Both the position numbers and the translations under genes were made by a program. Shown piece after piece: positions 11,472-24,242 of a stretch of DNA of 64,000 nt (position 1 is its first letter; each line of letters starts with the position of its first letter). The notes beneath the pieces were generated by a model, which had not been told where the DNA came from, searched no databases, and saw only the letters and a list, made by a program, of their open reading frames with translations. The DNA is from Mercenaria mercenaria (lineage: Eukaryota; Mollusca; Bivalvia; Venerida; Veneridae): the NCBI RefSeq assembly GCF_021730395.1, contig NC_069361.1:77013001-77077000 (forward strand). Direction: 5' to 3'.

Positions 11472-12627
11472 TATCATAATATCCCTATCTTATTAATACA
11501 TAAATCCTAACATTAATCATCGGTCCATATTTGTGTTGTATGATCTGTCTATATGCAAGACTACATTCTGCGGGGCTAACGTCAAAAATTGAAGAAAAAA
11601 GTGACTGTTATGAAAAATTGTTTCTGACGTTGGACCTTGGGCAATAGTTTTCACTATTCAAAACTGCATGTATAGTATTTCATAGTCAGTAATTAGTTGA
11701 AAATAACGTACCGACAGGTGCTAGTCCGGTCTTGGTACCCATATGGGTCCTCCCACCCCACTTCCTACCCCCATTAAAAAAGAAAGTTAAAAAACCCCAC
11801 TGTTTTTAAATCCTAAACCAAAAAATAAATGTAAGAAAAAATCATTTCCTGTATACTGAAAAAGTCCCTATGATGCTCTAACGCTAAGAAGGTTTACTAT
11901 GACACGCTGTGGAACATCCAAAATGTCCAGTTCAGTAACAATGCAGGCTACTTTGCTGCCGTTTACAAATGGCACATTTAGAAAACAGTAAACAATCTTA
12001 TTCTGATTAGTCTACAGTCAAGTACGGCATAGGTTTTCTACTTTCGTTTTTTCAACAAAATGGCCGATCGTCGTGTCGTTATTTTGCAAGTGTCTCTATT
12101 ATTTATTAACTATTATTACTATTATTATCATTATTATACCAGATTTATACAAATATGAGAGGAAACAGGATAGTTTCTTGTTACAGGCATTTATAGCAGT
12201 CATACAACATGTGTCCGTCCATGCGTCAAGGTGTCCGTCCGACTGTCCGTCTGTCTAAGCTGCTGTGACGAAATTGCCCAACAATATACATACCTTATCG
12301 ACGAGATATATGACGTTTTAAGTTACATTTTCATATTGTATTGTTAAATATGATATCTGTAGTTTTGTTTATAGGTAAACGAAATAATTAACATTCAAGA
12401 CAGTGTTGTCATTAAAGAAAGTTCTGCACACTTGAAAAAAAGTTCTACAGTATGTAGAATTTCATCAAATCGTATGTTTTTCACTCGATAAAGTATTATG
12501 GTAGTAATCCGCCGAATATGCCTCCATGGCCCGCTAGATACCAGTCCATATAACTGACTAACCCCATACAGTGCCATTTTCCCGCCTAGTACAGGCAGTT
12601 TTCCACAGACACTTTGGGCTTTTAGTA

Positions 12628-12936
12628 ATGGTCAGCAATTTTCTGCATATTACCATCACACAGACATATCTGACGAAGATGAAAAAGTTTCGTATCTGGT
12701 GCTGAATTTATGGACACCAATTGCATGTGTGTTAGTGTCGGATTAAGTAAAATAAAATAGCTCAGAACAAGGTCATTGCATGTACACAATGAGGAGAAGT
12801 TTGAAATTTTGAGTACATTTAGGCCTGATAGTATATTAGGGTATTTTTTAATTGCCACAATGTAGGAACTTACGGAACTTATTCTTGTTCATCAGATATG
12901 TCTTTGTGACGGTAATATGCAAATTGCTGACCAATA
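12628..12936. mobile_element. MITE with ~60 bp inverted ends
   Basis: The left end (TGGTCAGCAATTTTCTGCAT, then ATTACC, CAGACATATCTGA) is mirrored at 12880-12936 (TCAGATATGTCT, GGTAATATGCAAATTGCTGACCA). The roughly 180 bp interior has no coding signal. Confidence 0.75.
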
Positions 12937-13106
12937 CTAATATCATTATAAGCTTGTCAAAGCTCAAGTGTCTGTGCAATTTTCATGTTATGCTTTGTCG
13001 TAATGACGACTTTGATTACGTAAAGAGCTATGAAAATAATATATTTTATACTTCTTTGGATTACGACAATATAACGCCGGTATGCACATATTTGTTACTA
13101 TGATTA

Positions 13107-14734
13107 AAGGGAAATGGGGCAGTTGTGTGGGTTTTTTATATAGGCAAAGAAGGAAAAATTTTAACTAGCGGGGAGAATTTTCTTAAACTTTGCATGATCA
13201 TAGAGCATCATATTAGAAACAAATTTATGGGGAAAATGGGGGTCCCGGAGCTACTTTTTGAGTTATCTGCCCCTGAATGCGAGTTTTTTGCTCTTTTAGG
13301 CAGGGTTGGCAAAAAGACGGGAAATACTCGTATTTCCCAGGACGGCGGGAAATACTGGGGAATACTCTTCAGGCCTTACATTCGTTGTAAATAAAATTTT
13401 ATCATACTAACTTCAGACAAGATTACACTCCTTTCAAATAGTCCAATTATACACTCCAAAATACAGGGGAGGGGTTACTGCTAATTGGTGGATTATTGAC
13501 AGATTTTATAATGATACAGAATATACAGTATAGCCCCAAGCACTATATTTAACTATCCTATTGCACATGTTTGTTGCAAATAAAGTAACAATACTTTGCT
13601 GTAAAATAATTCCCACCATTGTGATTTCACAAAACAGTGAAAGAAATTCATCAGTCAAACCTCTGAGCATTTATTCACTTTCTCAAAATACATGTAATTG
13701 CTTTTTATTTTTCAAAAGTACTTCATTCCGCTTTTCATCCTGTGACAGTTAGCATTAATATAAAGCCCATAGATCCTGTGTGGAATTTTATGATATCATA
13801 GAATCTGATGATGGCATTCAAACAAAACTTAGAAATAGACTTGGAGTGAAAAAAGCAGCAAAACTGGTGTTTTGCTTCCGCATGTTAAGGTCCAAAGAGG
13901 AACTGGACTGGTGATGAAGGAACTTTCGTGGTCACCAGGGGTCTGACAGTGGAATATAATATGATTTCTGCCATAGTGTATGTGTGCATGCAAATGCTAG
14001 TTATTTAACAGATATTTTGTGGGTTTTTTTGGTCAAAATAAACTGCTTTTTGCTGAAAATTTGAGTATTTCCCAGTATTTCCCACTTTTGCAATTTTTAG
14101 GAGTATTTCCCGGTACGGGAATTACCGGGAATTACCACCGGTAATTACCGCACCGGTAAATACCATGCCAACCCTGCTTTTAGGTCATTTTCAAGGGCAG
14201 ATAACTCAAGGTAATGGTTAGTTACACTTTATTTGATTTCAGATTAGTGTTTGTTACTTTATTTCCTGCAACTGTACAAAATTGCAGGAATTCTATGAGA
14301 CGGATTTTATTCTATAGTCGCTTACGCAAACAAATAGAAAATTTCTTCCAATTATGCCCCTTTTTTCAAGAAAAATGCAGTATGTTTACCTATTGAAACA
14401 CAGCAAAAATTCTGTTTGATAGAATGGTTTAAAACTTTGCATAATGACTGGAAATGTAATAACAAAAAATAATATGAAATGAAATACGGTATCCGTATGC
14501 TAGATTTTGAGTTATCTGCCCTTGAAATGACCTAAAAGAGCAAAAATCATGCATTAAGGGGCAGATAACTCAAAAAGTAGCACCGGGACCCCCAGTTTTT
14601 TTTTTTTTGCATAAATTTGTTTCTAATATGATGCTCTATGATCATGCAAAGTTTAAGAAAATTCTCCCCGCTAGTTAATTTTTTTCATTCTTTGCCTTTA
14701 TAAAACACCCACACAACTGTGGCATTTCCCCTTA
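13107..14734. mobile_element. Long foldback element split by a hAT-like insertion
   Basis: The left arm (AAGGGAAATGGGGCAGTTGT ... ACTAGCGGGGAGAATTTTC ... GAGTTATCTGCCCC) is mirrored at 14505-14734, ending in GGCATTTCCCCTT. Each arm is roughly 220-270 bp. The left arm continues on the far side of the inserted element (14185-14210), which shows the foldback is older than the insertion. Confidence 0.85.
13301..14176. mobile_element. hAT-like non-autonomous DNA transposon, 876 bp
   Basis: Terminal inverted repeats CAGGGTTGGCA and TGCCAACCCTG are flanked by a perfect 8 bp target duplication CTTTTAGG (13293-13300 and 14177-14184), the hallmark of hAT elements. Inside both ends are TATTTCCC/GGGAAATA-rich subterminal repeats; these and the alternating ACCGG blocks near 14120-14160 could be transposase-binding sites. 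No transposase is encoded. Confidence 0.85.
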
Positions 14735-17711
14735 AGAAAACTATTAAGTTTTAGTTTACATCTGATTGTTAAGTTATAATATTAAAGATCCGCTGCGAAA
14801 ACATATTAAAATTCAGTTGTATGTATGTATATTTATGATTTTGCTCTAATAATAACGAAAACAGTAAAATAACATACCTGTTGAACCTGCTGTCAACTAA
14901 CTGAAATCAAGCCTGGTAATCAATAAAATAAAAGTGTCAACATTTTATAAAACTTGGTGCAAACAATAATATAATTACTGAGTAAACGATCTCACACCTG
15001 CTGTAATTATCGGAGTTACAAAGTGACATTTCATCGCATGTATGTACAATTAAGTAAACGGGTGATTCCTTTTCTTTCTTTTGTTCGCTTTATTATAATT
15101 ATGTCTTTATAATGCATGACCTGAGCCGTTAGACTGTTTAATATATTTCCCAGTTTGTATGCTAGTACACGTTTTTGAGTTGAGAATATACATTATATAG
15201 CGTTCATTTTTATCTTTTTCTTCTTTACAGTAGATTATAAGAATCTTTCTCTACATGAAGGTATGACTACAGGTTAACTTAACTGTTTAGGCGGGAAGAA
15301 GAAACAGTTACCTGTACTAGATTGTTTGTGTTAGATTCTTTTTCTTGCGTACCGTATACCAAGTTACACTTTTAATTCTATTTCGTTTTAGTAGCGTATG
15401 AATACACACTCATTCATAAATTTCAGCATGTTAGTCATTTTACATACTGGGCTGTAAGACGAGCTTTGTCAACACAGACACGGGCCTGCAAGAAAATATT
15501 TTCTGAGCAAACACCATTCAGTGTTATATTTAGCGTGACGTAAAATTTACGAATCCCCTCAAATCCTAACCCTAACCCTAATCCCCTTAAATTAGATCTG
15601 AAGGTATGCCCAAGGGGATATTTCAAAACCCTTAATTTCCTTTAGGCCGTTTGTCTCCAAATTCAAGACATAAAATGTACAATTTGTACATTGACAAACA
15701 TAAAATGATAAATTACTTTATCATACCTCGCGTGAATGCGAATTCCGAATCGGTTCATCTTGAATATTACATAAATATTGCATTCCTGGAGAGAGTGTGT
15801 GTAATTTATATAAAAAATGTTCACCTCGATATATAAGAATATCGACCGATGCGACTAGGTCTGTATTCATATTTCGAGGGGTGAACATTTTTCATATCAC
15901 CCTTTCAGGAATGCGGCAATATCTATTTTATTAGACTGAAATCATATAAACGTCAAAACGGGAAAATAGTCATTACAAGTAGATAATTAACAGACAGTGC
16001 GAGTAACGAATTTTCTATAATTATATGATAGGTTTAGCCGTTGCGTTCACATATCCGGCCGATAACTTAATGAATACTAGAGAAAAAATCCTATATGCCT
16101 AAGGTAGCAGGGTAGACTTGCATTCGAACATTTTGGGCACGGCCAGGCTTACATGTAGCGTGTCGTTATATTGCACTTACCTAATGAGCAGAATCAGGGT
16201 GGCCATTTTATAAATTGTGTGCATGTTTTGTGTTTTTAATTAGTGACAAGATCAGGACTCTCATGCAAGAATAAAAACAGTTATCAAAACAAAAGCTTTA
16301 CACCAACCATTAAAAATAGCATGCCAAAATCATGAATCATGAGTCTGCACTTTTTGAACAGCCTGCAATGATCCCGTCGCAGGAACACTGTCCAATATTT
16401 TTGCATTTGTCAATTTAATAGCCTCTACTGAACTATAGGATATTAATGGAATGGGGGCCCACCCATCTCGTTTTTTTTTTCGCAAAATAGCAAAAATGTT
16501 CCCGAGTATCAATCAACAAGCATGGAACCCTTCTATGATTTTAATTTCCCGCGCCAAGATGACTCATCGATTCATACAAAGCTAGCAGCCGTTATTTTTA
16601 CATCTGACATCAGAATTTTATATGCTACCTAATATATATCAGAGCCTCGTCAGAATTTATCGTTCTAGTCTCATCATATCACCCTATAAGTTAGCCTGAT
16701 ATGAAAACTAATACCATGAGCACAGAAAACCAAAATAGCACTGTTGCACATATGATATTAAGATACAGATACGATGATAAAAGTAAAAGTTGAACAGATT
16801 ATTCGTCGCAATTTTTGAGGATGATCTACAGCCTTTGCCTTTACAAAAGGCTTTTCCTATGATATATCTTTATTGGTGTGTTAACATACTACTTTTTTGT
16901 TATATGGTGCTATGAAACACATGTGTGTTCACCCTTAGATCATATCTGATTCCTCAACCGGTCGATATTTATATTATCTCCATATCGATCTGACGAACTC
17001 CCTGCAGCGATTACCTCCCCTAATGCCATGTATACGAGTAATTTACACAACACGACAAAGCACGTTAACTCATGAGTACGTTAACTCTCGAATGGCTTCT
17101 TTAATGTCAAGTTAAATATACATGAGTGATACTTATGTTGTTTTTAAAAATATAATATTTGCAGTTATCCCCCATTAGGTCACTGATTTTTTGTACTTGA
17201 TGTGTAATCGAAACAATTAAGGAGAGTACCAAGTACTGATATTGGCGATCAACTGTATAGCTTTTTATTCCAAAATCTACCTTTAAATTTATACAAACGC
17301 ATATTTCTGGGCAAGCTGATGGACTGTAACTATTCCTGATTGAGGCATTGCCCTTTTTCACATTAGTATCTGTCATGTGTTTACGAATCGGGCAGAAATA
17401 TTTGTCCCGTGGGCACCTGCGCAGGCTGATATTTTTTCTTGCATATCGTACGCAAATAAGCTATTCTGACAGATTATTTTTCTTGCATGCGGTGTTTTAC
17501 AAATAATAGAATAGATAAAGCAAATAGAAATACTTTCTTTGTACTACTCTTTCTTATAGAAGTATATTTGACCGAAAGTTGGTTCTTAAGAAAACACACA
17601 TTTAGTCATGTTGTGCTACTTCAACAAATGCGATTCAGCTACGACAGCTATTGTAACTCAATACATTCTCGTTTATCTGCCTCAGTAGTTTTGCACCGTT
17701 TTACTGGACAT
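14735..17711. other. Intergenic region without recognised genes
   Basis: AT-rich sequence with no coding exon I can support. It holds a short inverted repeat (15775-15921) and a three-unit TAACCC run near 15567-15581. Confidence 0.45.
15775..15921. repeat. Short inverted repeat
   Basis: The left arm (ATATTGCATTCCTGGAGAG, then AAAAAATGTTCACCTCGA) is mirrored by TTTCGAGGGGTGAACATTTTT, then TCAGGAATGCGGCAATAT. It is a MITE-sized hairpin candidate. Confidence 0.6.
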
Positions 17712-18325
17712 TTGTCAATAGATATTTGCGCTTTCTGAGATTCATCAATATATTGAGCAAGTCTTCAATATTGCCCATTCACGTCCGGTATGATGGACAA
17801 TATTGTATATTGACAATATTATTGATCGTGGATGTGGGTATCTGATCTTATTGGGAAAATGGGTGTCTGAAAACTTAATTATAACGTCAATTTTCAATAA
17901 GTATTTAGGCAGTCAGATTTCTAATATAGTCCATTTGGCTGCTATTAGACTTACATTTTGATTAATATCTTTAAAATGGAAAAGCTTTTGAGAAAAGCTT
18001 GAAAATAAAGTTATTACTTTTATACAATTGCAAAAACTATTTATTCAGCAGAATTCAATCTTCTCTTACAGATATTCTTACACAATTTCTTTTTCAAAAT
18101 AATTATTTCAAAAATTGTTATAGGGCAAAACGTTGGATTTTTTGTAGGTCCAGACATAAGTAGTGCACATATAAAAAGTCATCATTTTTCTTACTTTTCA
18201 AAAGCATCGCGTTAGTTTTTACTATATTTTATATCAGTATAAAAGTTAACACCCCTTTTTCTTTTCTGTACTAGCGGTAAGGTTCTTGATGGGAATAAAG
18301 TGTCTGAAAATCTGATATTCTAGAA

Positions 18326-18568
18326 ATATGAACCATGCCATGAGAAAACCAATATAGTGGCTTTGCGACCAGCAGGGGTCCAGACCAGCCTGCGCATCCG
18401 CACAGTCTGGTCAGGATCCATGCTGTTCGCTAACAGTTTCTCTGATTGCAATAGGCTTTGAAAGCGAACAGCATGGACCCTGACCAGACTGCGCGGATGC
18501 GCAGGCTGGTCTGGATCCATGCTGGTCGTTAAGCCACTATGTTGTTTTTCTCATGGTGCGGCTCATAT
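18326..18568. mobile_element. Palindromic MITE, copy 3
   Basis: Same palindrome as at 4665 and 7745. The sister duplication unit has no insertion here (about 44005-44030 reads TAGAAAATGTCGAAATATCG), so this copy arrived after the duplication or was lost cleanly from unit B. ATAT flanks both ends, which suggests a short AT-rich target duplication. Confidence 0.92.
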
Positions 18569-19392
18569 CGTTATCAATGAGTGGATTCTATACATGTGAC
18601 ATAAAAATAAACAGCCGTGTTCAACTTCAACATATATTTAAAATGTATTTTAAGTTTTTTTTAGGAATGCTGTTTCACATTATACTTCAGTACTTGTAAC
18701 TTTTATTTTGATATACTATGTCTCTAATTATTAGAACCCATGAAGAGATGTCGTACAACGGAAACTGTCTGTATTCAAAGCTGGGAGCATCTGAAGTGAT
18801 TACTGGCTTTCAATATTAAGTAAAATCGTAAATAATAGTAAAAGTAAAATATTACCATCTTATTTTCATATTCCTGACCTGAACTCGGCACAACAGTTAC
18901 ACATAGTTAAAACATTATCCCAATATTTAGGAACATCGATTATTATAGTGATCAAAAATGTCAGATGTTGTCGTGAACCTGTAGAAAACATAGGATAAAA
19001 AAATCTTTACAAAATTGCTGCATTAATAGTTTCAAATGTCTTTAAAATCTATGCAAAATGACACCAAATCTGTATAGGATCTCGATACTCCATTGTTCAA
19101 TATTGTCTTCGGGTATTTTACATCTGCATCTGAGGAAATGACAAAAGATAAATTATCAACACATATTTTTTCAAGCAACTCTAAACGGATTGAATTAATA
19201 ACTTTTTTTCTAAATCTCGATTTTCTAAACCATTGAAACCATATATATCGAAACATAGTACGGATAATAAATAATAACGTGTAACAAATTACAGCAGAGT
19301 GGTGCTAGTATAGTACGAAGTTAATACGCAACACTACTATCTATGATATAAGACATGACATGTTTGCAAGATATGTTTTATTTTTCACTGAA

Positions 19393-22300
19393 TTATTCCT
19401 TTTCAGTAAGTTTAGCTGCTACAAATATTCCTCCGCCAGCCCATGCGGCTAGCCAGGCAATGATATCTAATGCAAAAGATGCGTGAAAGTCATATCCATC
19501 ATGAGCCACTTTGTCCGCATACACAGCCATCGCAATCATCAAGAAGAGACCTGCAAAGATAATATTATTACCTGACTATGCTCTTAAAGTTAAAATGACA
19601 ATTTCAATAAAAGACCTTTAGAAATTCATAGCATAAGCTGTATATACACCAATAAAAAGAAACTCAAACGCAGCTATCATTAAGAAATTACCTGAAAAGG
19701 TCATAACTCAAGCTGATTACAAACCTGGACAGAATCTTAGCCATCGCAAGCATCAAGAAAAGAACTTGCAAATTCATAGCACAGACTATATCCATCTTAA
19801 CAGAAGCTTAGCCAAAAGCAGTCATCAAAGAAAAACCTTAAAAAGCCATAAAGCTTATTGTGGAGAAAGGTCGTAGCACAAACTGTATACACACCTAACC
19901 AGAAGCTCAGCCACGGCAATCATCAAGGAAAAATGAGGAAAAGCCATAGCATAAGCTGTTTATTCACCTGAACAGAAACTCGGCCAAGGCAGTTATCAAG
20001 GTTATAACACACTAAATAGTTGTTGTTCTTTATTCTATATAAAACTGACCTATTTCCAATGACCGCAGCACACATCAAGACCCATTTTAAATTTCTGTAA
20101 CTTACATTTTCTTGAAGAATATTGTCATTGCTAACTAAAAATCAAAAGAAAAGTGGGGGTCATGTTTGATGCAAGAAAAATAATTTCAGTCAAACACACA
20201 AACTGCAAAATCAGCTAAAAAGTGAGACCCCAAATTATACTGGTGGTGTATGATCTAATTTTCCATGAAAAATTTTGTCATGTTGTTATTTCATTATGAA
20301 AATGTTACCTACATGTCAAGCATAGATCTGTCATGTGACTTTAGCAAAAAAAAATGCAAAGAAAATAAGGAAAATAGCTCTACAGAGCAAAAAACTGAGG
20401 ACTATTTGTATCCGCCGTTATGCGACTACCAGTTTTTTTCGCGCCATTTTTCTATTTAGTGTCTGTATGCCTCAAGAAAAGATGCGGTAAAGTCAAAGCA
20501 CAAGCTCATAACAGAAGCTGTATATACATGTACACCTAAAAGGAAGCTCAGTAATAGAAATAATCGGAAAAGACCTTGAAAAGTCGTAGCACAAACTGTA
20601 TTATAGAAAAGACCTTGAAAAGTCGTAGCACAAACTGTATTATAGAAAAGACCTTGAAAAGTCGTAGCACAAACTGTATTATAGAAAAGACCTTGAAAAG
20701 TCGTAGCATAAACTATATTATAGAAAAGACCAGGAAAAGTCATAGCACAAACTGCAATGCAGTCTTAAAATTTAAACGGCCATGCAGTTTTCGACCTGGG
20801 ATTTTAAGGAATCTTGGTACACAGTGTTGGGAGAAAACGGTCTTACCTGCAGCAACATCAAGTCCAGCCGCTACAAAATACAGAACCTTCTTGGTTGTCA
20901 GGACAAATAGCACTAAGATCGCTGATACGATAGCACCTGTGGTAAATAGTATGCCAAGAAATACTGTCGCGCGCACACCTCGGTAATTTCTTAGTTCATC
21001 ATCGGTAACTATACAAAATAAAAAAAATACTTATATTATTTTTCATAATGATAATAGAAAACGATGGACACAGAGATGAGAGACAAATGTAATAGCAAAC
21101 AAGACAATAATTGTGCCCCAGCGTATATCGGACCTGCTGGACGTACCTAAGATGCAATTATAACTAACAAAAATTCAAGTCCATCAAAGGTGGTAAATAG
21201 TGATACTCGATTTAAGAAATTTTCGTATGAATGAGACCACCCCTTGTTTACATCGTTGGCATGGCGGGGGAAATTCGTTTGATAAAACTTTATTTAAACA
21301 CACACACAAGATATACCAATTTTATTATAATGCATAATGAAATACTGTATTAATACTGAAATGCAGTAAAAACATTCAATTTTGAAACAAACAAAAATCA
21401 CTTATTGATGTTTGTTTACATGACTGACCAGTTAAAACGGACAAACATTACCTTATACCCAGATATATGCGTACCTTATTCCCAGTATGTTTACTGTACT
21501 TTTTTGAATTGGTGGTCTTTGGTCATATGCCGTGGGGCGACGTTCACTTTGGCGCCATAACGGCATTTGTTTTAGTGTTGCTGTAATAAAGCAACATAGC
21601 AAACGTCCAGCCGAACGTCGCTGGTCTTGGTCATGTTCAGCGGGACGTTTGCAATGTCGTTTTGTTACAGTAATACTGTCGTCAGAAACAAATATTTTTA
21701 GCTGTAATCCACTGTTGATTTTTTGAAATTTTAGCGTCAAATTTTGAATGTTTCTTTTTCGATTGACGCCATTTTGTCCATGGTTTTAAATGACGTTAGA
21801 TTGCGGAAATGGCCATCGGTTACGCCAATGTTGTTTATATGAAAATAATGTGTTTTTAATGATTACCATTCAAAACCTGTTACTGAAGGAGCTCTTATCC
21901 TGTTGTAAGGGCCCGCTTTAGCTTATGTCTTGTTGGTATATTAATATACTTGTTGCGATTTAATCTCCTTTTGGGTCCTTTCAGTTTTGCACATGGAAGA
22001 AGAAGGTCGTTTGCAAATAGATGCGAGGGTTGATTTTGCTTCTTATCGAAGGAATCCTCGATTGTTTATACTTGCTGATGTTTAATATATGGACTTAATT
22101 ATTCTATGCGCATTTAGATATTGTGAGAGAATACTTAAATAGTATTTTGAGATTTTTGTTGAGTGATTTAAATCTGTAAGTTATGCAGTTTATATAGCAG
22201 GGAGGTAGGCTTGTATTATTTGCTTATTTTTAATATAGTTGTATTTATTATACGGATATATCTGTGTAATTACCGAAGGATTTAAACATTAAATTGATTA

Positions 22301-23689
22301 ATAGCTTTTCTATTTTACTTTGCAGTTATCATAATGACTATTTGTTTAAAAATTTGTGACCTGCTACAATTTAATCCTGGAGTGTTGAGGTGTTTATTTG
22401 TGTGTTACTGGAAGGTGTACACTTAAACGAGAGGTAAAAGAGCAGGTCGATATACGAAGGTAATATGAATTATTAAATTGGTAATATGTCTTGCAAATTT
22501 ATGTAGGTAAGTATGTGGTTTCCCACGCGAATTTTGATAACAATGCATTCCTTTGTAATGCAGGGTTAAACATAGACATGTGTAAACATCACTGCTAGCA
22601 GTGTAGCAGACGATTTCTGTATACAAGTGGCGAGTTATTCATGAATCTGTTAAACTATATATGTAGTACAATAAACACGTGGAAGAGTCTATTATTCATG
22701 ATACCTGCTTACAAACAGAGTAGGGTTTAAGCAACTTTATCAGATTTAATCTCGCTGAAAAGTATTTTCTTCTAAAGTGAAGTAATTAAACTTCCATTTC
22801 ACATATATATTAAGCAAAGTTAAATTTTCATGAGCACGGATCAAGTAATTAAGTGCGCATGTGTGAGGAAAATAAGTAGTTTCACTTTTCAATATACCAC
22901 CGTTTCTTGCAGTATGTTTGTTTTTAGTCCTGATGGCTAATGTATATGGTTTGTATAGAAGAATATTGTTAATAAAACAATCAAATGAATAAATATAAAA
23001 CAAGTTGGCTTCCTACAAAAAAAATAAAAAATGTAGTTATAACTTATTGTCATTTGTAGAAGGATGACTGTTTTTCAGATCTTAATCTATAGTTAGCCTT
23101 TCAGATCATAATCTATAGTTAGCCCAATTGTTAATGTCTGATTGTATCAGCCGGTACTGCCTTAGGAAAAAGAGTGCCATCCCTATCCTTTGTATTGGTT
23201 TGTAACTGGATTTTGAATTTATGATTACTGCTTAGGGATGAAGAGAAAGTTGCTATTATCTCCATTGTGTTGGATGGTATTTGATTCTGAATTTATGATT
23301 AATGTATACTGACTGTGTTTCGCCCATTTGGCTATATGTTCGATCGTTTCTAATAAAAAAAAAAGAGAAAGTTAAGAAAGTTGCTGTTATCTCCATTGTG
23401 TTGAATGGTACTTGATTTGAATTTATGATTAATGTGTATCGACTCTTTCGCCCATTTGGCTATGTTCGATCATTTCTAATAAAAAAAGAGAAAGTTAAGA
23501 AAGTTGCTGTTTTCTCCGTTGTGTTGGATGGTACTTGATTTTGAATTTATGATTAATGTATATTTACTGTGTTTCGCGAAAGTTAAGAAAATTGCTATTA
23601 TCTCTATTGTGTTGGATGGTTCTTGATTTTGAATTCATGATTAATGTATAATGACTGTGTTTCGCCCATTTGGCTATGTCTGATCATTT

Positions 23690-23726
<37 letters not shown>

Positions 23727-24209
23727 TTGCCAAGTATATCCATTGTGTTGGATGGTAACCGGATTTTGAATCTATGATTAATGTATATTGATGAACTCTG
23801 TTTAGCCCATTTGGCTGTGTTCGATCATTTAAAAAAAAAAAAAAAATTGGTTGCCCATTATATCCATTGTGTTGGATGGTAACCGGATTTTGAATCTATG
23901 ATTAATGTATATTGATGAACTCTGTTTAGCCCATTTGGCTATGTTCGATCATTAAAAAAAAAAAGAAAAAAAAAAAGAAAAAAAAAGGTTGCCCATTATA
24001 TTCATTGTGTTGGATGGTAACCGGATTTTGATTCTATGGTTAATGTACATTGATGAACTGTGTTTAGCCCATTTGGCTATGTTCAATCATTTTTTTTTAA
24101 AAAGGTTTCGGATTATATGCATTGTGCTGGATTGTAACCAGATATTGAATTTATGATTATTTTACATCGATGAACTGTGTTTAGCCCATTTGGCTATGTT
24201 CGATAATTT

Positions 24210-24242
<33 letters not shown>

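Noticed and set aside
15567-15581. Telomere-like TAACCC repeats
   Set aside because: Only about three units; too short to be called an interstitial telomere.
20576-20986. 136-codon plus-strand open frame
   Set aside because: It is produced by the 39 bp intronic repeat (a multiple of 3) and then runs antisense across the claudin-like exon 2.
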